Below, one piece after another: positions 34,610-43,504 of a stretch of 64,000 nt of DNA. The stretch comes from an uncultured Lachnospiraceae bacterium (GTDB lineage Bacteria > Bacillota > Clostridia > Lachnospirales > Lachnospiraceae), in assembly GCA_947169385.1 (NCBI GenBank), contig CAMVPR010000001.1, positions 62,001 to 126,000 on the forward strand. Reading direction: 5' to 3'. The stretch's first letter is position 1; the number at the start of each line of letters is the position of its first letter. The notes beneath the pieces are model-generated. The model had not been told where the DNA came from. It was given only the letters and a program-made list of their open reading frames with translations, and searched no databases. The translations under genes and the position numbers were made by a program.

Positions 34610-37264
34610 TTAGACTATCTTACATTTCTTAGGCAATCCTTTCCCTCTTAACAATTTCTTGTACTCCTTGGATTTACTCTTAGGGACCACAACAGACTTA
34701 ACACTTGAATTCATATTTTCAAAAGCTCTATCATCAATGTTTTTGGATTGCAGCTTTTCACTCTTTATTATTATCTTTTTGAAATCCAATTGCCAAAAAG
34801 AATTGCCATACAAGTACTCAATATTCTTCCCTAATGTAAGAGTCCCTCCACCATTAGAAAATGCTTTATCATCTATCGCTGTAACCTTAAATTTTATACC
34901 ATCAATTTTATAATAATCTTCTATTATTAGGTTACTAGCTCTATTTTTGATTTTTACAATCGTAATTTCTCCTTTTTTCTTCTTTTGATCAACCGATGTA
35001 ATTATGGCGTCAAAATCTATATTCTTTCTATTCACTCTAAACAAATCTCCTGCGAAAAAAGGACCTTTAGCCTTATAAAAATATTCAGGACTAAACCCAT
35101 CATTATCTTCATCCGTATCATCATAATCTTCAATACCATAAGAAGTCACATTTCCTTCAACGATAGGCTTAAAACCATAATAACTATAAGGATAATAAAA
35201 CGGATCATTATAATAATCAGCAGCATCATTATAATCAGGATAATTTTCAGGAGATGCATTGTATATCAAAACATCCTCAGAATTTTCTATCTTAATATTA
35301 TCATGCGGTATATCACTACCGTGACAGCCTATTATAGTGAGGTATTTAAGATCACTTGCATCAAGTTTCTGAACCATAGAATGCTTTCCGGAATAATCAA
35401 AAAATGTAAGATACGTAAACGGATTAAGATCCACCTCACCGCAGAGCCCAACATCCTGCCAACTTATTTTTTTCAATCGCCCATGAAACCATTTGTATTG
35501 ATTTGAAGAGTATATATTCTCATCAATCCCTTTTGCATCAAGCTTTTTCTGCGCCTTGATAAGATTCTTAAGCTCATTAACATCATCATTAACATCGCCA
35601 CTTACCACAGTAACATTACATATATATTCATTATTCTTATACTTAGCTGTAATTACAGCATTACCGCTTTTTTTAGCCAAGGCATTACCACTTGCATCAA
35701 AACACACTATGTTTTCATCACTTGATGAATATATAACATTTTCAGGTTCATCTGCATATAAAAGACATATTTTTCTTTTACAACCTTCCTTTACGGTTAT
35801 ATTTGACTCATTAAGCCTTAAGTATGATACATCTTCATCTTCAACATCTATTTCATCGATTTCAACATTTTCTGACAAGCCGGCATTAACAAACATCTCT
35901 TTATACTTATCCTTATATCCTCTCGGAACCTCTATAACAGCATTCTCTCTTATTCCCGACATAGCACCCGGATATACGGTGTTAATCTTCTTACTCATAA
36001 TCCTGATTTTAACCAACGAATCACAGTTTGCAAACACACCCACATCCAAGTCGTCTGGTTCGTAATCATCATCATCCCATATATCGTCATACCAATCATC
36101 ATCCCATATACTGTCATACCACTCTTCATCACCGCCTTTAACACATTGACCATAAATATAGTCCTTGTAATTATCATATATAGCAGTTGAGTTGTCATTT
36201 TCTAAATTCAAATCATTTCTTCTTGCATCATAATCATAATTAATATAAGTCACTTCATGAAAATCATCTTTAAGCTCAGAGCCTGGTACATCTTCATCTG
36301 TATCATCAGTATAAAATGCTACTCTTTCTTCATATTTATCCTTCTCACTCCTTTTATCGGATGTCATATCTCTCTTGTATTCTCCTAACACCTCTACATT
36401 TCTTGGAATTGTTATCTCTTTGATGCCAGTTCTTGCAAAAGCATAATCTTTGATGGTCGTTACCGTGTCCGGAATATCGATATCAGATAATTTAGGATTA
36501 CAAAAAAGTAAACCACTATTAACTGTCTCAAGATTGTTAGGTAGTCTAACAATCTCAAGCTTTTGACAATTACCAAACGCTTCCATACCTATATATTTAA
36601 CACTATCTGGAATATCAACTTTCTTAAGAGATGTTGACATAAAGGCTCCCGCACCTATATACTTTAAATCATTATTAAAATTTACCTCTTTAACGCCTTC
36701 TCCATGCGAATCGCCGAAATCAAAATGATCATCTTCGGCTTCACTGAAATTACAAAAAGCACCTTCCCCAATATATTCTAGACCATCAGGTAACACAAGT
36801 TTATTGATTTTCGAGCATCTAAAAGAACTTCTTCCTATATATCTAAGACCTTTTTTTAAAGTAAGCTTCTCAAGCTTATCGCAGTTCTTAAAACATTCAT
36901 TTTCTATATACTCAACTCCGTTCGGAATGCTGATACTCTTATATTTTCCGAAGACTTCGTCGTATCCGTTATCATAATATTTGGTAATGCACGGAACTCT
37001 CTTAAAACCTTTTTCTACAGATACGCTCTTGCATATTTTCGCCCAATGATAAACATCTTTAGACTTCTTAACATTCCTGTCCGATGCTTTGTATGGTTTT
37101 ATTCTTAAGTTTCCACTCTTAGAATTGTAACTCCATGTGAATTCTCTACCAACTCTACCACTATTATCTCTTTTCTTAGCAGCGTAAGTAGGTGTAAATT
37201 GAAATGAAATAAGAATTATAAATAAAACAACAATCGAAGATAATATACATTTTGCTTTACTCAT
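34610..37264 (-). CDS. Secreted leucine-rich repeat (BspA-type LRR_5) protein with Ig-like domain
   Basis: ATG 37264 (MSKAKCILSSIVVLF) follows GGAGG and gives 884 residues; upstream codons to 37384 run through a repeat and are rejected. After the signal peptide come BspA-type LRR units (SISIPNGVEYIENECFKNCDKLEKLTL, KLVLPDGLEYIGEGAFC and others), an Asp/Tyr-rich insert at about 395-420, a Big_2-like segment (VTVKEGC...VYSSSDENIVCFDASGNALAKKSGNAVITAKY) and one more LRR block at the C-terminus. BspA-type proteins are surface adhesins of gut and oral bacteria. No anchor motif is seen. Confidence 0.88.
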   Translation of the reverse strand: MSKAKCILSSIVVLFIILISFQFTPTYAAKKRDNSGRVGREFTWSYNSKSGNLRIKPYKASDRNVKKSKDVYHWAKICKSVSVEKGFKRVPCITKYYDNGYDEVFGKYKSISIPNGVEYIENECFKNCDKLEKLTLKKGLRYIGRSSFRCSKINKLVLPDGLEYIGEGAFCNFSEAEDDHFDFGDSHGEGVKEVNFNNDLKYIGAGAFMSTSLKKVDIPDSVKYIGMEAFGNCQKLEIVRLPNNLETVNSGLLFCNPKLSDIDIPDTVTTIKDYAFARTGIKEITIPRNVEVLGEYKRDMTSDKRSEKDKYEERVAFYTDDTDEDVPGSELKDDFHEVTYINYDYDARRNDLNLENDNSTAIYDNYKDYIYGQCVKGGDEEWYDSIWDDDWYDDIWDDDDYEPDDLDVGVFANCDSLVKIRIMSKKINTVYPGAMSGIRENAVIEVPRGYKDKYKEMFVNAGLSENVEIDEIDVEDEDVSYLRLNESNITVKEGCKRKICLLYADEPENVIYSSSDENIVCFDASGNALAKKSGNAVITAKYKNNEYICNVTVVSGDVNDDVNELKNLIKAQKKLDAKGIDENIYSSNQYKWFHGRLKKISWQDVGLCGEVDLNPFTYLTFFDYSGKHSMVQKLDASDLKYLTIIGCHGSDIPHDNIKIENSEDVLIYNASPENYPDYNDAADYYNDPFYYPYSYYGFKPIVEGNVTSYGIEDYDDTDEDNDGFSPEYFYKAKGPFFAGDLFRVNRKNIDFDAIITSVDQKKKKGEITIVKIKNRASNLIIEDYYKIDGIKFKVTAIDDKAFSNGGGTLTLGKNIEYLYGNSFWQLDFKKIIIKSEKLQSKNIDDRAFENMNSSVKSVVVPKSKSKEYKKLLRGKGLPKKCKIV

Positions 37265-37280
37265 AAAAAACCTCCAATCA

Positions 37281-37333
37281 TTAATTGCCCTTCTACGAAG
37301 GGCAAAGATTCTTCGCTTCGCGAAGTCATGACA
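37281..37333. repeat. REP-like repeat variant
   Basis: A TTGCCCTTC/GAAGGGCAA hairpin, then AGATTCTTCGCTTCGCG and AAGTCATGACA, a variant shared with 37991-38043. Confidence 0.7.
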
Positions 37334-37373
37334 TAAAGTATTCATGAACCTGTTGCTCTGGTTTCTTAGTTTA

Positions 37374-37556
37374 TCACCTCGCAAAGAATGATAAACACAA
37401 AATTAGAAGTACTGTCCCTATTAACACAAATAATAACCCACCAACGCTAAAAAACAAATATACATCTTTAATACGTTTTCTTTTCTTTATTAGTGTAAGT
37501 ATCAACAGTATATCTACCACCATAATTATAACTAATCCTATCAAGACTATCACCAA
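37374..37556 (-). CDS. Possible small membrane protein (two helices)
   Basis: A 60-codon frame encodes two hydrophobic helices (VIVLIGLVIIMVVDILLILTLI and VYLFFSVGGLLFVLIGTVLLILCL) joined by a KKRKRIKD loop. The TTG start has no clear ribosome site; ATG at residue 12 has a weak AGGA upstream. The hydrophobic pattern suggests a real protein, but coding evidence is thin. Confidence 0.35.
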   Translation of the reverse strand: MVIVLIGLVIIMVVDILLILTLIKKRKRIKDVYLFFSVGGLLFVLIGTVLLILCLSFFAR

Positions 37557-37716
37557 TCAAACCATGTATAAGCATCTTTAATCTTCAACATCCACAGCTA
37601 CTATAAAACCCAAGCAAAAGTATTAATATACTTTAATTGACCCTATTCCCATACTATCATATTCATTTTAAAAATCAATATATTTTGTATAAAGATGATA
37701 ATAGCTAGAAAAAATA

Positions 37717-37745
37717 TTGATTTTTCCAAAATAACTGTTTATTAT
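37717..37745 (+). promoter_or_regulatory. Predicted promoter of the 37.75-kb small RNA
   Basis: TTGATT (37717-37722), a 17-bp spacer and TATTAT (37740-37745). Confidence 0.5.
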
Positions 37746-37751
37746 AAGTTA

Positions 37752-37917
37752 TAAGCAAAGTAATTTGCTTGATTTAAGTGCGTTGCTACTTTGAGTGCAA
37801 ACCTTTAATTTAAGTGCTTCACTACTTTGAATGTGAACCATTAATTCAAGTGCTTCGCAGCTTAAAATGCGAATCGTTAATTACAGGGAGATAAAGTTTT
37901 TATCTCCCTGTTTTTGT
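37752..37917 (+). ncRNA. Predicted ~166-nt small RNA with three 36-nt tandem repeats
   Basis: The unit has a promoter, an AAGCAAA-GTAA-TTTGCTT hairpin at the start, three direct repeats with exact 36-base period (37773, 37809, 37845; consensus TTTAAGTGCTTC.CTACTTTGAATGTGAAC), and a terminator. The repeats carry in-frame stops at their ends, so they are not one reading frame. Nothing resembling spacers is present. Function is unknown. Confidence 0.5.
37884..37915 (+). terminator. Rho-independent terminator of the small RNA
   Basis: A CAGGGAGATAAA/TTTATCTCCCTG stem followed by TTTTT. Confidence 0.85.
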
Positions 37918-37990
37918 TACACTCCGGAGCGCATTAGTACGCCTCGTTATTAATTCTTAACCCCGGTGGCTTAAGCCACCCTAGGTTGCT

Positions 37991-38043
37991 ATTATCCCTC
38001 ACTCCGTTCGGGATAAAGATTCTTCGCTTCGCGAAGTCATGAC
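37991..38043. repeat. REP-like repeat variant
   Basis: An ATCCCTC...GGGATAAAG arm precedes ATTCTTCGCTTCGCG and AAGTCATGACA, next to a GGTGGCTTAAGCCACC hairpin at about 37965-37980. Confidence 0.65.
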
Positions 38044-38063
38044 ACGTAGATTTAAAATTAATA

Positions 38064-38342
38064 TCGGTGGCCTTGCCACCCTGAGGATTGTAAAGAGCAT
38101 AATATGTTATTTCGTAGGGCGCCTAAGCGTCTCGTTACTTAATACAGAGCACGGCTACACGTATGCTTAAGTCGGACTCTATAAAAACGTCGGTACTTAA
38201 TGAGTGCAAGTTATACGCAGCACGAATTTAGTACCGCTACGTTTTTACCGAAGCGAGAGCGTGTCCGACGTAGCATTGTGTTGCCGGGATCGTCAATTCC
38301 ACCGAGCCGAGAGGCGTCCCGAAGAAATAACATATTATGCTC
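38064..38342. mobile_element. MITE-like palindromic element, copy 3 (expanded)
   Basis: The same GGTGGC/GCCACC hairpin and 19-bp terminal inverted repeats (unit 38095-38342, 248 bp) as copies 1 and 2. Here an additional palindrome of about 108 bp is nested inside, around the conserved TACTTAATGAGTGC...GCACGAATTTAGTA core. It ends 15 bases from the next stop codon. Confidence 0.8.
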
Positions 38343-38357
38343 AACTCCAATCCGCTC

Positions 38358-39986
38358 CTATAATTTTATCCCCCCACCAAGATGCAACCCTTCTACATCC
38401 TCACTCTTAATCGTAACCAAATCAAGCTTAGAATTAATACCCTCCTTGGTAATCCTATCAATCTGCCTGTCGATAATCTTCTTTCTGAAGTTCCTGACAT
38501 CTCTCGCATTACCAAAGTTCGCATCCTTATGCATTACATCATAATCAAATGTCTTAAATATCTCCTTAACCGCAGAAGGCTCAATAATATACTGCATACT
38601 TGAACACATATCAATAAGGATTGATACAAGGTCAAATGCTTCATAGTCCGGAAAATCAATATAAGTCGTAAACCTCGACTGAAGACCGGGGTTAGCATCA
38701 ATGAAATCCTGCATCTCGTTAGTATATCCGGCAACAATCACGATGAGATCATCTCTGTGATCCTCCATCGCCTTAACAAGAGTATCAATCGCCTCTTTAC
38801 CGAAATCCTCCTGATTCCCGTTAGAAAGCGAATACGCCTCATCTATAAAAAGCACTCCACCAAGTGCCGAATTGACAACATCAGTAACCTTAGACGCAGT
38901 CTGTCCCATGTATCCCGCAACAAGTCCCGACCTGTCAGTCTCAACAAATTGTCCCTTGCTAAGAATACCCATCTCGTAATAAATCTGAGCAAGAAGTCTA
39001 GCAACAGTAGTCTTACCCGTACCCGGATTACCCGTAAAAACCATATGCATCTCAATAGGAAGCGGTGGCAACCCTTGAGCCTTACGAAGATTCGACACAT
39101 TGAGCTTATTAACCAGGCTCTGAACATCCTGCTTAACAGAAGCAAGTCCAATCATATCATTAAGTTTCTTTAGAAGTTCATCTAATCTTGGCGAACTTGG
39201 ACTGTAATTGTCATTTGCACTATTAGATGACTCTATACTTTCGGAGATGTCAGCTAGACTGAGTCTCTCTTCACTTGAAGGAAGCTTGCCCTCCGTCGTT
39301 CCACCTAAGATGTCTCTACCTTCATTCTCCCTGCTGGTCGGCATCTCACGATTTCCTGTGACCGTCATCCTCTCGTAATCCTGACCCGGCTCATATACTC
39401 TAACATTAGAAAGATCAGGCTTACTCTCTTCAGCCTCCTCTTCCTTCTCCATGCTGACTTTCTTACGACCGTAGCTCCTATAGATATCCTTGTCCTTATA
39501 CTCCCTAACTTCATTCTCCAAAGTCAGACAGAAAGCGTTAAGATTATCAATCTCCTCCTGCGAAACAAGTCCATCAACCGCAATAAATTCCTGACCCGCT
39601 TCCCTAAGAGTCTTGATATACTTTCTGGTACTTCCTCTGTAAATGTTATAAAGAGTCTTACCTCTGACAAACTCTGCCTTTAGAAAATACTGAAACGAAA
39701 GCGGAACCTCGTTAACAAATTTCTCTAAAGGAAGCACATTCTCCTCGGCATAGCGCTTTAAAGTATCCTTGTTAAAATCATACTTAAGCTCTTTATTGAT
39801 AAACTTAATCTCTCTCTTATGCACATCACCGCTCGAATAACTGAGCATAACAAAGAAATTGAGAAGGTCCGTCATAAACATCTCCTCAACCCTCTTGTCA
39901 GGATTGTCATTGCCATACGGACTCTGCTCAATGTCCGAACACGTCTTTATAAGGTCAACCAAACCGATAAGTGTATCATTGTCCAT
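38358..39986 (-). CDS. CbxX/CfxQ-type AAA+ ATPase with N-terminal helical domain
   Basis: ATG 39986 fits the GAGGAGG site nine bases upstream and gives 542 residues. Residues 1-180 are helical (MDNDTLIGLVDLIKTC...LLNFFVMLSYSSGDVHKREIKFINKEL) and resemble a TerB-like domain. A charged linker follows. The C-terminal AAA+ module has IGLASVKQDVQSLVNKL, FTGNPGTGKTTVARLLAQIYY (Walker A), VLFIDEAYSL (Walker B) and the PGLQSRF arginine-finger region, as in SpoVK and CbxX proteins. It overlaps the small membrane protein gene upstream, so both may form a membrane-linked remodelling unit. The target is unknown. Confidence 0.85.
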   Translation of the reverse strand: MDNDTLIGLVDLIKTCSDIEQSPYGNDNPDKRVEEMFMTDLLNFFVMLSYSSGDVHKREIKFINKELKYDFNKDTLKRYAEENVLPLEKFVNEVPLSFQYFLKAEFVRGKTLYNIYRGSTRKYIKTLREAGQEFIAVDGLVSQEEIDNLNAFCLTLENEVREYKDKDIYRSYGRKKVSMEKEEEAEESKPDLSNVRVYEPGQDYERMTVTGNREMPTSRENEGRDILGGTTEGKLPSSEERLSLADISESIESSNSANDNYSPSSPRLDELLKKLNDMIGLASVKQDVQSLVNKLNVSNLRKAQGLPPLPIEMHMVFTGNPGTGKTTVARLLAQIYYEMGILSKGQFVETDRSGLVAGYMGQTASKVTDVVNSALGGVLFIDEAYSLSNGNQEDFGKEAIDTLVKAMEDHRDDLIVIVAGYTNEMQDFIDANPGLQSRFTTYIDFPDYEAFDLVSILIDMCSSMQYIIEPSAVKEIFKTFDYDVMHKDANFGNARDVRNFRKKIIDRQIDRITKEGINSKLDLVTIKSEDVEGLHLGGGIKL

Positions 39987-40314
39987 CGCTATCAACCTCC
40001 TCGTCAGATAATGTCTTGTTCTCTATCTCTTCTTTAAACTTCTCAACCATCGCCTCTTCTTCAGCTTTAAGTTCTTCATACTGTGAAGTCAGATTGTAGC
40101 ATTTCTTAAAATAAATCGCGACAAATATCGACGCAGCCACAAGCAGAACTCCAAGAATAAGCGCAAGTACAATAACAAATGTCATCTGCTCACTTCTCGC
40201 CCCGTTATTCATAACCTTATAGGAAATGAATATCTCACCTAAAAGCAGCATGATACTGGCAAAAACACAAAAATACGCTATTCTATATATAATCTTATAT
40301 AAATCTGACTTCAT
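39976..40314 (-). CDS. Two-helix membrane protein with cytoplasmic coiled coil
   Basis: This 112-residue protein has two hydrophobic helices (IIYRIAYFCVFASIMLLLGEIFI and MTFVIVLALILGVLLVAASIFVAIYF) and a Glu/Lys-rich C-terminal coiled coil (EELKAEEEAMVEKFKEEIENKTLSDEEV). It overlaps the AAA+ gene by 11 bases, so it may be its membrane tether. No family recognised. Confidence 0.75.
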   Translation of the reverse strand: MKSDLYKIIYRIAYFCVFASIMLLLGEIFISYKVMNNGARSEQMTFVIVLALILGVLLVAASIFVAIYFKKCYNLTSQYEELKAEEEAMVEKFKEEIENKTLSDEEVDSDGQ

Positions 40315-40336
40315 AACATCACCTACTTATAATAAA

Positions 40337-40359
40337 AGAGCACCTTCTGAGGGTGCTCT
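40337..40359 (-). terminator. Terminator after map
   Basis: An AGAGCACC/GGTGCTCT stem with a T run on the minus strand, just after the map stop. Confidence 0.8.
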
Positions 40360-40365
40360 AAAAAT

Positions 40366-41241
40366 CTAACACGAAATGATCTCATTGCCATTCTCAGTAA
40401 TAATCAAATGATATTCCCATTGAGCAGACGGAGAACCATCATCAGTGTATATCGTCCAACCGTCATCTGAATCACAGTATACATTAGGCTTACCAACATT
40501 GATCATCGGCTCGATGGTGAATGACATTCCCGGAACAATCAAACATCCGCTGTCCGGCTTGCCGATATGAGGAACCCATGGATCCTCATGGAAATCAACT
40601 CCACAACCATGACCGCCAATCTCTCTTACAACGCTGAATCCATTGTCAGACGCTCTCTTGTTGATAAGATATCCGAAATCTCCTAAAGTAGTCCAAGGCT
40701 GAGCAATCTTAACAGCCTCATCCAAGCATTCCTTGGTTACTTCAACGAGCTTCACCCAAAGAGGATCAACATCACCAATCATAAACATTCTTGATGCATC
40801 TCCATAATATCCCTCGTATATAGTTGTACAATCAATATTAACAATGTCTCCATCCTCTAAGAAACGGTTGTCATCAGGAATACCATGACACACAACATCA
40901 TTAATTGAAGTACATACCGACTTAGGGAATCCTTCATAATTAAGCGGTGCAGGAATACCGCCAAGTTCCTTGGTCTTCTCTGCTACTATCCTGTCAAGCT
41001 CGCCGGTCGAAACGCCTTCCTTAACGTGCGCTGCCACCGCATCAAGTACCTTGGTATTAATCTCACCTGCGCGCCTTATTCCATCCAACTGCTCAGGAGT
41101 CTTAATCATATCAGGCGTAGGTCTTGTAATCTTCTTGTTCCTGTTACATATAACATCAATCTTGTCGTCAAATGCCATATGGCACGCTTTATACTTCTTA
41201 CCGCTTCCGCACCAACACGGCTCATTTCTTCCAATCTTCAT
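40366..41241 (-). CDS. map: Type I methionine aminopeptidase with SEC-C zinc motif
   Basis: ATG 41241 (MKIGRNEPCWCGSG) has GGAG six bases upstream; an in-frame ATG at 41253 is less likely. The 291-residue protein removes N-terminal Met from nascent proteins. The N-terminal CWCGSGKKYKACH is a SEC-C zinc-binding motif, as in MAP1 variants that dock at the ribosome. The metal ligands are present: NIDCTTIYEGYYGDASR (two Asp), GGHGCGVDFHE (His), FTIEPMI (Glu) and QWEYHLI (Glu). It lies alone, not in the usual ribosomal protein operon. Confidence 0.95.
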   Translation of the reverse strand: MKIGRNEPCWCGSGKKYKACHMAFDDKIDVICNRNKKITRPTPDMIKTPEQLDGIRRAGEINTKVLDAVAAHVKEGVSTGELDRIVAEKTKELGGIPAPLNYEGFPKSVCTSINDVVCHGIPDDNRFLEDGDIVNIDCTTIYEGYYGDASRMFMIGDVDPLWVKLVEVTKECLDEAVKIAQPWTTLGDFGYLINKRASDNGFSVVREIGGHGCGVDFHEDPWVPHIGKPDSGCLIVPGMSFTIEPMINVGKPNVYCDSDDGWTIYTDDGSPSAQWEYHLIITENGNEIISC

Positions 41242-41339
41242 ATCAATCTCCATTCTACCCCGGTTATCATACTAACCACACCTGACTATTGTATCACATT
41301 TGTTAGATATGTCAAACAAATGAAAGAGGTAACTACAGA

Positions 41340-42494
41340 CTATATTATAAACTTGTCTGTATGCTCTTTTTGTTTCTCTATTATCTTCTTCTGATAATCT
41401 GCTACAACACATATCTGCTCAAGATACGTAACAATGCTCATAAGCTCCTTGCTCGATTCATCTGCAAGCTCAAGATTATTATCAAGTCTTTCAAGAACGA
41501 CATTCCACTCTTTTATCATCTCTTCATCAAGTGGATATAACTGCATAGTCTTTTTAATCAACGCAGCCAATTGATTGCCATCCTCATCATATTGAAGCTC
41601 CGTAAGATTAATAGCTTCAACTCTATCCTTAATCTTCTTGATAGCTTCTCCGACATCTTCTTCAGATTGTGAAAGAGTCTCAGTCTCATTCTTAATCTTA
41701 GACAAAATCTCCTTTAACATAAACTTTGAATCATTAAGCGACTTGGCCGTTACTCCGAACTCGTCGTTGGAATGGATTTCGATATCATTTGACATATCAT
41801 ACTTAGCAACTCTGTCTGCCCATTCCTGAATCTTGTTAAGCTTCTTGGTGTATGAATTGCTAACCCTAAGCGATATTATCACGCCAAAAGCCACAATAAT
41901 TACCATTGTCACAACGATAATATTGATTGTTCTCACATAGTAACTCCTGTTGTCAGCATTCTTATCACTCGCTCCGTTAGAAGCAAGCTCAGATGTGGCA
42001 TCCAAGAACTCATATACGCTGTTCTCCACCGGTATCAATTCTCGAGTGTAGACTTCAGACGCTTCCGTTACATTGCCTTCATCAACATATTTAATTACCG
42101 TATCGACATATTGGTTAAATGATATAATGCTGAGTTTACACTGCTTATATCTCTTCTTCTCTAACTTGCTTAAATTAAGAGCCTCATAATCCTCCATGAT
42201 CTTGCTACTCTTCTCTCTTAAGTTCTCGATATATGCCTTATTGTCAGTCATGGTATCATCCCCAACATGTTTAACCATCCTGACAACCACCTGATCCGTC
42301 ATCCAGATATTGGTATCAAGGGTCATAAGATAATCAACGGCATTAAGATTGTCCTTGTAAATGGTCCTACCATTCTCGTAAACCCGTTTAACATGATAAA
42401 TAGAACTAATTCCCACTACAATCGTCATGAAAATGATTATTAAAAAACTCAGGATCAGCTGTCTATGTATACCTTTTTTGTTTCTACGCGCCAT
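41340..42494 (-). CDS. Membrane receptor with four-helix sensor and HAMP domain, no output domain
   Basis: This 384-residue protein has a membrane helix at about 12-34, an extracellular helical domain (35-188, 4HB_MCP-like), a second membrane helix (RTINIIVVTMVIIVAFGVIISLRV), a HAMP-like segment (KLNKIQEWADRVAKYDMSNDIEIHSNDEFGVTAKSLND) and a C-terminal coiled coil. The methyl-accepting hairpin and any kinase or cyclase domain are absent. It is last in an operon with a sugar-binding lipoprotein and a GGDEF-EAL protein, so it may relay ligand binding to the cyclic-di-GMP enzyme. Confidence 0.8.
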   Translation of the reverse strand: MARRNKKGIHRQLILSFLIIIFMTIVVGISSIYHVKRVYENGRTIYKDNLNAVDYLMTLDTNIWMTDQVVVRMVKHVGDDTMTDNKAYIENLREKSSKIMEDYEALNLSKLEKKRYKQCKLSIISFNQYVDTVIKYVDEGNVTEASEVYTRELIPVENSVYEFLDATSELASNGASDKNADNRSYYVRTINIIVVTMVIIVAFGVIISLRVSNSYTKKLNKIQEWADRVAKYDMSNDIEIHSNDEFGVTAKSLNDSKFMLKEILSKIKNETETLSQSEEDVGEAIKKIKDRVEAINLTELQYDEDGNQLAALIKKTMQLYPLDEEMIKEWNVVLERLDNNLELADESSKELMSIVTYLEQICVVADYQKKIIEKQKEHTDKFII

Positions 42495-42502
42495 AAAATC
42501 GC

Positions 42503-43504
42503 CTATTCCTTTCCGAGTGGATCAAGTAACCACTGCGTTCCTTCATCATTATAATTATCTCTGGTTACATATGTAGCACCTGTATCAATAAACTTCTTGA
42601 CAGTCTCGCCCCTTTTGAATCTGACTATATTTCTCACAGCAAGATATCCCATATTGTAAGGATTCTGAATCATCGTTCCATCTATTGTTCCATCTAGAAG
42701 ATATTCACTTGAAGCCTCTGAATAATCAAATCCCACAACCCAAATCTTATCTTTGAGATTGTGTTCAGAAATAGCCTTGGCAACTCCAATCGCATCCCTT
42801 TCATCCGTCGCATAAATAGCTTTCAAATCAGGATAATCTGCGATAAGTCTGTTGGTTTCATCATATGCAACTTTCTCATCACCGCCTGAATATACTAAAT
42901 CAACTATGGAAATATGCTGATAGTGATCCTCTATCTCCTTTTTGAAACCATTGGTGCGCACCTCAGTAATCTGATCACCTTTAATGCATGAAACCATAGC
43001 AACCTCACCTATACCGCCTATATCGTCAGCAAGATATCTCGCTGCAACCGCACCAAAATTCTCGTTGTTGGTTCCGATAAATGCGGTCTTCTTAGAAGTT
43101 GTTACATCTGAATCGACAGTAATTACCGGTATTCCTTTATTAACAGCTTTCTCAATAACCTTATTAAGCCTCATAGCATCAAGCGGAGCAATTACTATAG
43201 CGTCCGCGCCATTCTTAATGGCATCCTTAACAAGCTGTAGCTGTGTATCTACGTCTTTACCATCATTAGGTGACTCAAAAGTCAACTTGTAATTGAACTC
43301 TTCTGCACCATCCATAAGGCCTTGACTTAACACATTCCAGAATTCATAATCGGTTCCCTTGGTGATAACCTCTATACTTCCAGCTTTTTCATTGCTATCA
43401 TCTGCATCATCTTCGGTCTTACCGCACCCGGCAGACATTAACACCATAGTTAAAATGAGGAGCATAGTTATATATTTAGTTGTATTCTTAACTAATCTTC
43501 TCAT
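42503..43504 (-). CDS. Sugar-binding lipoprotein (RbsB-like, type I periplasmic binding protein)
   Basis: This 333-residue protein has a lipoprotein signal (TMLLILTMVLMSAGC, Cys near 27) and a type I periplasmic-binding fold of the ribose/galactose group: EVITKGTDYEFWNVLSQGLMDGAEEF, DAIVIAPLDA, GIPVITVDSDV and WVVGFDYSEASSEYLLDGTIDGTMIQNPYNMGYLA. Such proteins usually deliver sugars to ABC importers or chemoreceptors. No importer genes are adjacent; instead it overlaps the GGDEF-EAL gene by 17 bases and is followed by a HAMP receptor. A sensing role is inferred. Confidence 0.9.
   Translation of the reverse strand: MRRLVKNTTKYITMLLILTMVLMSAGCGKTEDDADDSNEKAGSIEVITKGTDYEFWNVLSQGLMDGAEEFNYKLTFESPNDGKDVDTQLQLVKDAIKNGADAIVIAPLDAMRLNKVIEKAVNKGIPVITVDSDVTTSKKTAFIGTNNENFGAVAARYLADDIGGIGEVAMVSCIKGDQITEVRTNGFKKEIEDHYQHISIVDLVYSGGDEKVAYDETNRLIADYPDLKAIYATDERDAIGVAKAISEHNLKDKIWVVGFDYSEASSEYLLDGTIDGTMIQNPYNMGYLAVRNIVRFKRGETVKKFIDTGATYVTRDNYNDEGTQWLLDPLGKE

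Noticed and set aside
37265-37384. 40-residue N-terminal extension of the LRR protein
   Set aside because: It reads through a REP-like repeat; the GGAGG site and signal peptide fit ATG 37264.
37773-37880. Three 36-bp repeats as a CRISPR array
   Set aside because: The repeats are directly adjacent with no spacers, and no cas genes are in the window.
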